The notes under the pieces were generated by a model. The model did not search any database and was not told the DNA's origin. It was given only the letters and a program-made list of their open reading frames with translations. A stretch of DNA of 9,540 nucleotides from Desulfobacteraceae bacterium (lineage in GTDB: Bacteria > Desulfobacterota > DSM-4660 > Desulfatiglandales > Desulfatiglandaceae), in NCBI GenBank assembly GCA_013203065.1, contig JABMQV010000426.1:1-9540 (forward strand), written 5' to 3'. How positions within the stretch are numbered: the first letter of the stretch is position 1; the number at the start of each line of letters is the position of its first letter. A program made the position numbers and the translations under genes. Positions 1-7,114 of this stretch are shown here, in pieces.

Positions 1-1500
1 GCATTCAAGGCCGTATCGGATGGGAAAGAGGTGGCCTTTTTGGTCCCCACCACCGTCCTGGCCGAACAGCACTACGAGACCTTCAAGAAGAGGCTTTCCC
101 CTTATTCTATCCGTGTGGATATACTCAGCCGTTTCAAGACAAAGGCGGAGCAAGCAGAGATTGTGGGAAGATTGAGATCGGGAAAAATCGATGTCTTAAT
201 CGGTACGCACCGGATGATTCAAAAGGATGTCAAATTCGGGGACCTGGGGCTCTTGATCATTGACGAAGAGCAGCGTTTTGGCGTCAATCAAAAGGAAAAA
301 ATAAAGGAATATCGTTCCCTGGTGGATGTTTTGGCCATAACAGCCACCCCTATTCCAAGGACTTTTCACATGTCCATGATGGGGGTTCGGGATCTGAGTA
401 TTATTGAAACGCCCCCCCAGGACAGGCACGCAATCGAAACCTATCTTTCCCCCCATGATGAATCGCTCATCACCCGGGCTATAGAGTTTGAGCTGGATAG
501 GAACGGTCAGATCTTTTTTGTCCACAACAGGGTCCGAACCATCGACCATGTAGCCGATCAACTAAAACAATTGGTTCCCCGGGGACGCTTCGCCACGGCC
601 CATGGCCAGATGAAGGCAAGAGAACTGGAAGAGACCATGATGCGCTTCCTCCGGAAAGAGGTGGATGTGCTGGTCTGCACGGCAATTATTGAGTCAGGGC
701 TTGATATCCCGTCGGCCAACACCATCATTATCAACAACGCGGATCGTTTTGGATTGGCCCAGATATATCAGCTGAGGGGCCGGGTCGGGAGGGCAAAGGA
801 AAAGGCTTATGCGTACCTGCTTATCGGGAAAGGATCGGTCCTTACAAAAGATGCTGAGAAAAGGTTAAAGGCCCTGATGGATTTTACGCATCTGGGTGCC
901 GGTCTTCATCTGGCAATGCATGACCTTAAGATAAGGGGTGGCGGCAACATCCTCGGATTTTCTCAATCGGGGCATATCTCAGCGGTGGGTTACGAACTCT
1001 ATCTCAAATTAATAGAGAGGTCCGTGGCCGAACTCAAGGGCGAGGAATGGCACGAGGATATAAATCCTGAAATCAATATGGACATACCTGCGTTTTTACC
1101 GGGAGATTATGTGCTTGACACCGATGTTAGGCTGAATCTGTACCGCAGGCTTTCCAGTCTCCTCGAAGAATCAGAACTGGAAGAACTGGCGGAAGAAATC
1201 CGTGACCGGTTTGGTCCTCCGCCCCAGGAGGTGCAAAATCTCCTTGGCCTGATGGCGATCCGGCTTCTCCTAAAAGGCGTGGGGGTCAGCAGGTTGGATG
1301 TGGGAAGCAAGGGGTTCACATTGACCTTTCCAGAAAACGGGGGTAAGGATAAGGAGGGGTTGATCCGGACGGTAACCGGGAAGCCGCACAGATATCAGTT
1401 CCTGAACCAAAACAGGCTCAAGATCAATGTCCCGATGTCCTTATCCCCGGAAGACATCCCCCGGATAGAAAAAGAGATCAAGGTCCTTTCCACTCACTAG
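1..1500 (+). CDS. mfd: Transcription-repair coupling factor Mfd, C-terminal part (cut by window edge)
   Basis: Mfd is a cytoplasmic DNA translocase that removes RNA polymerase stalled at DNA damage and recruits the UvrA/UvrB excision machinery. The reading frame is open from base 1, so the 5' end lies outside the window; 499 codons remain, a bit under half of a typical protein of about 1150 residues. Counting from base 1, the helicase motifs run in order: Ia (LVPTTVLAEQH, from about residue 14), II/Walker B as DEEQ (88-91), III as TATPIPR (114-120) and VI as QLRGRVGR (257-264). The Mfd/RecG-type translocation region follows (DLKIRGGGNILG). The last 130 residues or so match the Mfd C-terminal domain (IPAFLPGDYV, RLNLYRRL). 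The C-terminal domain separates it from RecG. The N-terminal UvrB-like and polymerase-interaction domains are not visible. The frame is intact to TAG, and proC follows 35 bases on. Confidence 0.96.
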   Translation, partial: AFKAVSDGKEVAFLVPTTVLAEQHYETFKKRLSPYSIRVDILSRFKTKAEQAEIVGRLRSGKIDVLIGTHRMIQKDVKFGDLGLLIIDEEQRFGVNQKEKIKEYRSLVDVLAITATPIPRTFHMSMMGVRDLSIIETPPQDRHAIETYLSPHDESLITRAIEFELDRNGQIFFVHNRVRTIDHVADQLKQLVPRGRFATAHGQMKARELEETMMRFLRKEVDVLVCTAIIESGLDIPSANTIIINNADRFGLAQIYQLRGRVGRAKEKAYAYLLIGKGSVLTKDAEKRLKALMDFTHLGAGLHLAMHDLKIRGGGNILGFSQSGHISAVGYELYLKLIERSVAELKGEEWHEDINPEINMDIPAFLPGDYVLDTDVRLNLYRRLSSLLEESELEELAEEIRDRFGPPPQEVQNLLGLMAIRLLLKGVGVSRLDVGSKGFTLTFPENGGKDKEGLIRTVTGKPHRYQFLNQNRLKINVPMSLSPEDIPRIEKEIKVLSTH

Positions 1501-1535
1501 GAAAACAAAGAATTCAACCAAAGGAGAAGGAACCT

Positions 1536-2369
1536 ATGTTAAATAACAAGAAGATTGGCGTAATCGGGACAGGAAATATGGGGAGGGCCTTGATTGGCGG
1601 ACTCATCAATTCGGGATCATCGGTTTCGGAAAACATTGTTTGTTCAGATATCAAGGAAGGAAAAGTCAAAGGGATTGAAGAGGAATTTGGGGTCGCTACA
1701 CGTGACAACAACTCCGACGTGGCCAGGGAATCTGAAATTATCATTTACGCGGTCAAACCCCAGATCATGGCCCCTGTGCTAAAGGAAACCGGTGACTGTC
1801 TGGACATGTCCAAGGTCATAATCTCCATTGCCGCGGGGGTCCCTCTTGCCGCCATAGAATCGTGCCTGGGAAAGGAACTGAGGGTCATTCGGGTCATGCC
1901 CAATGTGCCAGCCCTGATCATGGAGGGGGCATCAGCCGTTGCGGCCGGCAGGAATGCCCTTGCCGAGGACCTTACCCTGGCCAAGGCAATTTTTGATTCT
2001 GTTGGGAAGAGCGTCATTATTGAAGAAGAACTCATGGATGCTGTAACGGGTTTGAGCGGAAGCGGTCCTGCCTATATTTTTCTCATCATCGACGCCCTTT
2101 CAGATGCCGGGGTAAAGATGGGGCTTGCAAGGGAGGATTCCCTCTTTCTCTCGGCGCAAACGGTTTTAGGCGCCGCCAAACTGCTGATGGAGACCGGAGA
2201 GCACCCGGGAAAGCTCAAGGACAGTGTCACCTCGCCCGGCGGAACAGCCATCGCCGGGCTTCATACCCTGGAAGGGGGCGGGCTCCGGACAACCCTTATC
2301 AATGCCGTGGAAGCTGCCACGACACGATCAAAGGAGCTTGGAGAGATCATGATAAGGAAATTTTCTTAG
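1536..2369 (+). CDS. proC: Pyrroline-5-carboxylate reductase
   Basis: This cytoplasmic enzyme reduces 1-pyrroline-5-carboxylate to L-proline with NAD(P)H, the last step of proline synthesis. The protein is 277 residues, the usual family length. The N-terminus is a Rossmann fold with G11-x-G13-x-x-G16 (GTGNMGRALIGGL), then a VKPQ segment typical of the family. The C-terminal helical dimerisation domain carries the P5CR signature: GLSGSGPAYIF begins at residue 172, and SPGGTAIAGLHTLE begins at 233. The ATG start has a purine-rich ribosome site (AAGGAGAAGG, 1521-1530) five bases upstream. No terminator is visible between mfd and proC, so they may be co-transcribed. I see no frameshift or missing motif. 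There is no convincing terminator after it, although the following 160 bases are non-coding. Confidence 0.97.
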   Translation: MLNNKKIGVIGTGNMGRALIGGLINSGSSVSENIVCSDIKEGKVKGIEEEFGVATRDNNSDVARESEIIIYAVKPQIMAPVLKETGDCLDMSKVIISIAAGVPLAAIESCLGKELRVIRVMPNVPALIMEGASAVAAGRNALAEDLTLAKAIFDSVGKSVIIEEELMDAVTGLSGSGPAYIFLIIDALSDAGVKMGLAREDSLFLSAQTVLGAAKLLMETGEHPGKLKDSVTSPGGTAIAGLHTLEGGGLRTTLINAVEAATTRSKELGEIMIRKFS

Positions 2370-2529
2370 GATGTGTAAGGCGGGTAGGTCCTGTCCAAGA
2401 TAAACGTCGATTGTCGACACTTAGCACTTGACAAGACTTTTTGTGCCTGCTAAGCGTGAATCTTCTTTGAGTGGCTTTTCTCTGTTTGTTTTCAGTATTG
2501 AACTGCTAGACAACTCTTTATCCCCAGCC
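2370..2529 (+). promoter_or_regulatory. Intergenic region with possible promoter/operator for the MoaD-AOR-Liv genes
   Basis: This 160-base non-coding gap is the longest in the window. It contains a perfect -35-like TTGACA at 2428-2433. With a 17-base spacer the -10 position reads TAAGCG, a poor match, so promoter strength is uncertain. The hexamer lies between the arms of an inverted repeat, CTTAGCA (2420-2426) and TGCTAAG (2448-2454), and overlaps a short palindrome CTTGACAAG (2427-2435). Just upstream, GTCGA occurs twice in tandem around TT (within 2407-2418). Dyads around a -35 can be operator sites, but no regulator is encoded in the window. The rest of the gap is T-rich and shows nothing recognisable. 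Confidence 0.35.
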
Positions 2530-2772
2530 ATGACAGTAACCATGATACCCGTAGGGCTCCTGAAGTCTTACTGCAAAGATATCCTGAGTACCGATGAAAA
2601 GGTCATAGTCGACGGAAAGGAAGGAAAAACCCTGGGAGCTGTCTGCTACGAGCTGGGGATCCCGGGCAATCTGATTTCTCTCTTTGTGGTGAATGGCAGA
2701 CGCGAGTCAAAAAACTATGTCCTGCAACCAGATGACGAAGTGAGGTGTGTGTCCCTTCTAGGGGGGGGATAG
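2530..2772 (+). CDS. MoaD/ThiS-like small sulfur-carrier protein
   Basis: This small beta-grasp (ubiquitin-like) protein of 80 residues resembles MoaD and ThiS. Members of that family are adenylated at a C-terminal Gly-Gly and converted to a thiocarboxylate that donates sulfur, for example to molybdopterin. Supporting features are the size, a first-strand-like start (TVTMIPVG), a central LGAVCYELGIP helix, the segment LFVVNGR, a late QPDDEVRCVSLL strand and the terminal Gly-Gly-Gly. Small proteins of this type often sit beside AOR-family genes, and one follows here, which suggests a role in making its tungsten/molybdenum pterin cofactor. The ATG at 2530 is chosen because it keeps the first strand. 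ATG 2542 would remove much of it, and the frame's upstream TTG at 2428 adds a tail with no family resemblance. No good ribosome site precedes any of these starts, so the start is uncertain. The three glycine codons lie in a run of eight G. Confidence 0.8.
   Translation: MTVTMIPVGLLKSYCKDILSTDEKVIVDGKEGKTLGAVCYELGIPGNLISLFVVNGRRESKNYVLQPDDEVRCVSLLGGG
2761..2768 (+). repeat. Run of eight G at the MoaD-like stop; possible slippage site
   Basis: Eight consecutive G encode the terminal glycines of the MoaD-like protein, followed at once by A and TAG. The downstream AOR frame is -1 relative to this gene and is open from before the run (GTG at 2745) into the enzyme. A slip of one base backwards on the run would therefore bypass the stop and produce a MoaD-AOR fusion. 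The run and the frame relation are seen directly; any actual slippage is inference. Confidence 0.5.
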
Positions 2773-2801
2773 AAACAAATTTTTTCTACACGTACTTAAG
2801 T

Positions 2802-2808
2802 GAAGGGA
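2802..2808 (+). promoter_or_regulatory. Ribosome site supporting a TTG start of the AOR gene
   Basis: GAAGGGA lies 11 bases before TTG at 2820. The spacing is rather long, but this is the only purine-rich site in the 47 bases between the MoaD-like stop and the conserved N-terminus of the enzyme. It favours TTG 2820 over the overlapping GTG 2745. Confidence 0.45.
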
Positions 2809-2819
2809 CAAGACGAGTC

Positions 2820-4721
2820 TTGAAATACGGCGTAACCGGAAAAATTCTGCGAGTGGATTTGACCGACCAGACCCATACTGTCGAAAGGCCTGATGAAAAG
2901 TTCTATCGAACCTATTACGGCGGCAGCGCCCTGGCCTGTTATTATCTGCTGAATGAACTCCCCCCACGAGTCGACCCACTGGCCCCCCAGAATTTGCTAA
3001 TATTTGCATCGGGCCCGTTAGTGGGAAGCGGGATTCCGGGGGCGAACCGATATTCGGTTGCCGCCATTTCACCCCTTACGGGGGTTTACGGCGAAGCAGA
3101 GGCCGGGGGCTGGTGGTCACCCGAACTCAAGAGGGCCGGCTATGACGCTGTTTTGTTAACAGGCAGGGCTGAAAGACCGGTTTATCTGTGGATCAATGAT
3201 GGGGGAGTCGAAATAAGGGATGCCGGAAAATGTTGGGGAACGGGGACCGGTGAAACCGAAGAGATCATAAGGAACGAGGTGGGCGAAAACAGAGCACGGA
3301 TTGCCTCCATCGGACCTGCCGGTGAAAACATGGTTCGCTTTGCCTGTGTCGTCAACAACCTAAAGCACACCAACGGCAGATCCGGCATGGGTGCGGTTAT
3401 GGGGTCAAAGAATCTGAAAGCTATAGCTGTTAGAGGGCACCGGTCCGTCCCGGTCAAGGACCCGGGCACCCTGAAGGGTATAATAAAATGGTATGCGGAA
3501 AACTTCATGGACCACCCCATCGAACGGGTTTTGCATGACGGCGGAACCATTGGATGGGATGTTACTGAACTGGACGAGGCAGGTATCCTGCCCACACGGA
3601 ATTTCCGCAGCGGCAGTTTCGACAAAGCAAGTGATATATGCGGAGAGACATTTCACAAGAAATACTTTGTTGAGGCGGGGAGCTGCCACGGTTGCATGGT
3701 TCGATGCAAGCGGGTTGCAAGATCCGACGGTCCTTACAAAGTGGACCCTTCCTATGGCGGTCCGGAATATGAGACGGCCGCTGCGTTCGGCTCCCTCTGT
3801 GAAATATCCAACCTGGAAGCAATCTGTAAGGCCCATGAGCTGTGCAACACTTACACTCTAGACTCAATCTCTACGGGCGTGACCATTGCCTTTGCAATGG
3901 AGTGCTTTGAAAACGGTCTGCTGACTACGGCTGAAACCGATGGATTGGAACTCCAATTTGGGAACGAAAAAGCCATGATCGAATGTATCCATAAGATTGC
4001 CAGGAGAGAGGGGATTGGTGATCTGTTGGCTGAGGGATCATTGCGGATGGCGCAAAAGATCGGTAAAGGGGCAGAGAGATTTGCCATGCAAGTCAAAGGC
4101 CAGGAAATGGCCATGCACGAACCCCGAGGTAAAGGGAGTCTGGCTCTGGCTTACGCGCTCTCCTCCACCGGCGCCAACCACACCGAAGGCCCCCACGACT
4201 ACCTCTTCCAGGAAGGCGCACTGGGAGTTGAGGATCTGCCGGAACTGGGCATCCTTGAGCCCATACCCGCGATTGGTCTGGGACCGGACAAGGTGCGTCA
4301 GTTTACCTACTTTCAGTTCATCTGGAACGTTTTCAACACCCTCGGCCTCTGCATCTTTACGGCCGGGCCCGGTAAACTACTCAAGATGAACCAGGTTGCC
4401 GAATCGATAAAGGCAGCCACGGGTTGGGATACCACCCTTTGGGAGATCATGAAGCTGGCCGAGCGAACAGTAAATATCAAACGTGCGGTGTCTGTCAGGC
4501 AAGGAGTTTCACGAAAAGATGATCGCCTGCCGGATCGATTCTTTGAGCCTTTGGAGGGTGGTCTCCTCAAGGGAACTGCCCTTGATCGAGAAGAATTTGA
4601 AAAGGCGCTCGATCTTTATTACGACATGCACGGCTGGGATAGAAAGATTGGTATCCCTATCCCAGGAAAACTTGTGGAACTTGGCCTTGGATGGGTTAAC
4701 AGGCTGCTTGAACAAGAATAG
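2820..4721 (+). CDS. Aldehyde:ferredoxin oxidoreductase family tungsten/molybdenum enzyme
   Basis: AOR-family enzymes hold tungsten (sometimes molybdenum) on two pterins next to a [4Fe-4S] cluster, and typically oxidise aldehydes to acids while reducing ferredoxin in the cytoplasm. The protein is 633 residues from the TTG start. The N-terminal domain opens with the usual GVTGKILRVDLT, then YGGSALA, GANRYS and a GGWW segment. Cluster ligands are C289-x2-C292-x3-C296 and C511, matching the spacing of the Pyrococcus enzyme (288, 291, 295, 494). Other family landmarks are GGPEYET (313-319), DSISTG (from D348), HEPRG (433-437) and ANHTEG with H454, the likely catalytic histidine. TTG 2820 is preferred because the conserved domain starts there and a ribosome site precedes it; GTG 2745 would add 25 residues of no evident function. 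The substrate cannot be assigned. BamB of benzoyl-CoA reductase is in the same superfamily, but no Bam partner genes are here. The MoaD-like gene upstream and the importer downstream form its context. Confidence 0.9.
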   Translation: MKYGVTGKILRVDLTDQTHTVERPDEKFYRTYYGGSALACYYLLNELPPRVDPLAPQNLLIFASGPLVGSGIPGANRYSVAAISPLTGVYGEAEAGGWWSPELKRAGYDAVLLTGRAERPVYLWINDGGVEIRDAGKCWGTGTGETEEIIRNEVGENRARIASIGPAGENMVRFACVVNNLKHTNGRSGMGAVMGSKNLKAIAVRGHRSVPVKDPGTLKGIIKWYAENFMDHPIERVLHDGGTIGWDVTELDEAGILPTRNFRSGSFDKASDICGETFHKKYFVEAGSCHGCMVRCKRVARSDGPYKVDPSYGGPEYETAAAFGSLCEISNLEAICKAHELCNTYTLDSISTGVTIAFAMECFENGLLTTAETDGLELQFGNEKAMIECIHKIARREGIGDLLAEGSLRMAQKIGKGAERFAMQVKGQEMAMHEPRGKGSLALAYALSSTGANHTEGPHDYLFQEGALGVEDLPELGILEPIPAIGLGPDKVRQFTYFQFIWNVFNTLGLCIFTAGPGKLLKMNQVAESIKAATGWDTTLWEIMKLAERTVNIKRAVSVRQGVSRKDDRLPDRFFEPLEGGLLKGTALDREEFEKALDLYYDMHGWDRKIGIPIPGKLVELGLGWVNRLLEQE

Positions 4722-4824
4722 AGAAAGGAGACGCCGGCACTTTAGGGCTGCCAACCCTTTGATGATGAAAAATTGGCCGGAAATGAAGAACGTCATTGAC
4801 CATTAAGATTTAGGAGGTACGATC

Positions 4825-6066
4825 ATGAAAAAGAGCTTTTTTTTGTTTTTTTTCCTAGCGCTTTTGATGGGATTTTCACCTGCTGCCGACGCAGCCCAAG
4901 AAGTTGAGGTCGCGTTGCTGTATCCATTGTCCGGCGCACTGACGGAGGCCGGAAAACGCATGAAGTCTGTCTATGAAGTTGCGGCAGAGGTCATCAACGG
5001 TTCCTATGACATCCCGGGTGTCCCCTACTCCAAGACAAAAGGGATTCCGGGTCTCGGCGGGGCCAAAATAAAACTCTCCTTCTACGATACCCAGGGCTCG
5101 CCCGAGGTAGGCAAGGCGGAAACAGAGCGCATCCTGCAGAAAGGCACGGCCAAGCTTATCATAGGCGCCTATCAGAGTTCGGTCAGCAAGCCAACAAGCT
5201 CTGTGGCGGAAAGGCATAAGTTCCCATATCTCTGCGGTGTTTCATCATCTGCCGCATTGACCGAGCGGGGGCTCAAATATTTCTTCCGGGTAGCCCCCAC
5301 AGATTTCCATGACTCCAGGATGTTCTTCAACTTTCTGGACGACATGAGGGCAAAGGGCAAGAAGGTCGAACGGATTGCCATGGTTTACGAAAAGACAGAG
5401 TTTGGCATCCACGCAATGAAGGAGGTCAAGCAGAGAATCAAAGAGCAAGGCGGAAAATATAAGTTGGTGGCTGATATCCCTTATGCATTCAAGTCCACCG
5501 ATGTAAATGCGGAAGTTCTTAAGATTAAAGCCGCAAAACCAGATGTAATCATCCAGGCCACCCTTTTCAGTGAAATGACCCTTTTTGCCAAGACCTATGC
5601 AAACCTGGGAGTGACCGGCAATGCAAACCTGTCCTTCTGTGGAGGGTATCAAAATCCCAAGTTTGCCAGTCAACTGGGAAAGACTGCTGACAGGTATATG
5701 GGCTCTTGCACCTTCGCTGCGGATTTCATCCGAAAGAAGGAGCAGCTCAAGATCATCAACGATATGTACAAGGCCAAGACCGGCATGAACCTTGACGGAA
5801 TCAGCATGGAAGGATTCACAACCCTCTTTGTGGCAGCCGATGCCTTCAGCCGCGCAAAGGCCACGGATCCCGAATCGGTCCGAAATGCCCTCGCAACCAC
5901 GGAGCTGGAGATTACCACCATGCCTGGCAAGGGTGTGAAATTTAACAAGAACGGCCAGAATATCTGGATCGACTCCACCATGAGCCAGATTCAGAACGAC
6001 CAATACAAGGTGGTTTGGCCAAAAGAGTGGGCCACCACGACTATGGAGTGGCCCTGGAAAAAGTAA
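4825..6066 (+). CDS. Periplasmic substrate-binding protein of a branched-chain-type (HAAT) ABC importer
   Basis: This LivK-like type I binding protein (Peripla_BP_6 style) captures the solute in the periplasm and delivers it to the LivHM permease encoded next. It has 413 residues. Residues 1-23 form a signal peptide: two lysines, a phenylalanine/leucine-rich core, then a likely signal peptidase I site A21-D22-A23. There is no lipobox cysteine, which points to a free periplasmic protein in a diderm cell. The mature part starts with the typical VALLYPLSGALTEAG strand and loop, followed by VINGSYDIPG, LGGAKIKL and the VSSSAALTERGLKYFFRV stretch. The ATG has an excellent ribosome site, AGGAGGT at 4812-4818. 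Family members bind branched-chain amino acids, other amino acids, urea, amides or aromatic acids; the ligand here is unknown. The signal peptide is encoded by eight T, G, eight T. The gene lies 103 bases after the AOR gene with no strong terminator between them. Confidence 0.92.
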   Translation: MKKSFFLFFFLALLMGFSPAADAAQEVEVALLYPLSGALTEAGKRMKSVYEVAAEVINGSYDIPGVPYSKTKGIPGLGGAKIKLSFYDTQGSPEVGKAETERILQKGTAKLIIGAYQSSVSKPTSSVAERHKFPYLCGVSSSAALTERGLKYFFRVAPTDFHDSRMFFNFLDDMRAKGKKVERIAMVYEKTEFGIHAMKEVKQRIKEQGGKYKLVADIPYAFKSTDVNAEVLKIKAAKPDVIIQATLFSEMTLFAKTYANLGVTGNANLSFCGGYQNPKFASQLGKTADRYMGSCTFAADFIRKKEQLKIINDMYKAKTGMNLDGISMEGFTTLFVAADAFSRAKATDPESVRNALATTELEITTMPGKGVKFNKNGQNIWIDSTMSQIQNDQYKVVWPKEWATTTMEWPWKK

Positions 6067-6083
6067 CCGCCTCTAGGCCCGAA

Positions 6084-6116
6084 GACGCTCCCTGTGAGCT
6101 TCCACAGTGGAGCGTC
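6084..6116 (+). terminator. Strong hairpin between binding protein and LivH genes (attenuator or mRNA-stabilising stem)
   Basis: GACGCTCC (6084-6091) pairs perfectly with GGAGCGTC (6109-6116). Inside it CTGTG (6092-6096) pairs with CACAG (6103-6107), leaving a 6-base loop and one bulged T. This makes a stem of 13 pairs. The bases after it (CCGTTTTCATTT) contain only a short T run, so full termination is doubtful. A partial terminator, or a stem protecting the upstream message from 3' exonucleases, would yield more binding protein than permease, as is common for such operons. Confidence 0.7.
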
Positions 6117-6148
6117 CCGTTTTCATTTCTGATTTAATATCCCCGAAA

Positions 6149-6155
6149 GAGAGGA
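6149..6155 (+). promoter_or_regulatory. Ribosome site deciding the GTG start of LivH
   Basis: GAGAGGA lies five bases before GTG at 6161. It supports this start over the in-frame GTG at 6107, which sits inside the preceding hairpin stem and has no ribosome site. Confidence 0.65.
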
Positions 6156-6160
6156 TAGCA

Positions 6161-7027
6161 GTGGATGCCACCATATTTATTCAACTAATCATCAGCGGGT
6201 TGTTGATCGGGCTGGTCTTTTCCCTCATTGCCGTTGGCCTGACGCTGATATGGGGCGTCATGGATATCTTGAATTTCGCCCACGGCGACCTGCTGATGAT
6301 TGCCATGTTCAGCTCATTCCTCATGTTTGCCAACCTGGGGATCGATCCGCTTTTTTCGTTACCCATGATCGTGATCCTTCTTTTTTTTATCGGCATTTTG
6401 ATCTTTAGGCTGGTGATAAGGCCGGTTCTCGGCCATCCGGGCCTCATTGCCCTTCTGGCCACCTTCGGTCTGAGCATTTTCATCCGAAATGTGGTCCTAC
6501 TTTTCCTGGGGCCCGATTTCCGTGTGATTAACCAGTCGATCCTGGCAGGGAAGACGATTTCGTTCTTGGGGTTGCATTTGAGCCTTCCTCAGACGGCTTC
6601 AGCCATCGGGTGTGTCTTGGTCACCTATATAATTTATCTGTTCCTTTCCAAATCTAAATTTGGCCGGGCTCTCAGGGCAACAGCCCTTGACAAAGATACG
6701 GCCTTGCTCATGGGAATAAACACCAACCGTGTATTTGCCCTGACCTTCGGACTCGGTGCGGCATGTGTCGGCGTTGCTGGAGGATTTCTGGTCAATTTTT
6801 ACTATGTCTTTCCCGAAGTCGGCCTCAATTTTGTGGTTCTCTGTTTCGTCATAGTGGCCTTGGGCGGTTTCGGAAACATCGGCGGAGCGTTTCTCGCCGG
6901 CATCCTTGTCGGGCTGGTGGAAAACATTGGCGGTTTTTTTGTTGGCCCGGAATTTAAATACACGTTGGTCTTCATCTTATATCTCATCGTCACTGCCGTG
7001 AGGCCAAAGGGGTTGTTTGGCTGGTAA
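6161..7027 (+). CDS. livH: LivH-type inner-membrane permease of the ABC importer
   Basis: This is one of the two membrane subunits that form the translocation path of a hydrophobic amino acid (HAAT) importer, paired with LivM. The protein is 288 residues, the usual LivH size, and is almost wholly hydrophobic with multiple membrane segments. The N-terminal block GLTLIWGVMDILNFAHGD (NFAHGD at 38-43) is a LivH hallmark. The cytoplasmic coupling loop for the ATPases is visible as GRALRATALDKDTALLMGIN (168-187), followed by a VALGGFGNIGGAFLAGILVG stretch near the C-terminus. Start GTG 6161 gives MDATIFIQLIISGLLIG, like other family members. The upstream GTG at 6107 would add 18 hydrophilic residues from a hairpin. 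The gene is named by family resemblance; transport of leucine, isoleucine or valine is not demonstrated. Confidence 0.92.
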   Translation: MDATIFIQLIISGLLIGLVFSLIAVGLTLIWGVMDILNFAHGDLLMIAMFSSFLMFANLGIDPLFSLPMIVILLFFIGILIFRLVIRPVLGHPGLIALLATFGLSIFIRNVVLLFLGPDFRVINQSILAGKTISFLGLHLSLPQTASAIGCVLVTYIIYLFLSKSKFGRALRATALDKDTALLMGINTNRVFALTFGLGAACVGVAGGFLVNFYYVFPEVGLNFVVLCFVIVALGGFGNIGGAFLAGILVGLVENIGGFFVGPEFKYTLVFILYLIVTAVRPKGLFGW

Positions 7028-7089
7028 CCCCAAGAAAAATTGGTGTCTGAACAAATACGAATAACACAAGCCTAACCTTGACTGACAGA

Positions 7090-7102
7090 TCAAATGATTT
7101 GA
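7090..7102. other. Short palindrome upstream of LivM
   Basis: TCAAAT-G-ATTTGA is a perfect dyad with 6-base arms around one base. It ends 12 bases before the LivM start, next to its ribosome site. It could be a protein-binding site or chance. A loop of one base makes a hairpin with these arms unlikely as drawn. Confidence 0.25.
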
Positions 7103-7114
7103 GAGAAGGGGGCA

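Noticed and set aside
2428..2529. N-terminal extension of the MoaD-like gene from TTG 2428
   Set aside because: The extra 34 residues do not resemble a beta-grasp protein, have no ribosome site, and the TTG is itself part of the -35-like TTGACA.
2820..4721. Assignment as BamB (benzoyl-CoA reductase active-site subunit)
   Set aside because: BamB belongs to the same superfamily, but no BamC-I partners are present, and from memory the sequence resembles general AOR proteins more. I keep a family-level call.
4744..4758. AGGG/CCCT mini-hairpin after the AOR gene as a terminator
   Set aside because: It has only four pairs around a 7-base loop and is followed by TTTG, which is too weak to call a terminator.
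4762..4806. Tiny frame of 14 codons (begins MMKNWPEMK) just before the binding-protein gene
   Set aside because: It has no ribosome site at the right distance and no recognisable leader-peptide features such as a run of one amino acid followed by a hairpin.
5245..6003. Long open frame on the minus strand (252 codons) opposite the binding-protein gene
   Set aside because: It is fully antisense to a gene with clear family motifs and a signal peptide. The translation shows no recognisable domain; it looks like a codon-bias shadow.
7078..7083. TTGACT as a -35 box upstream of LivM
   Set aside because: At the normal spacing the -10 position falls on GAGAGA in the ribosome site, so no promoter is supported.
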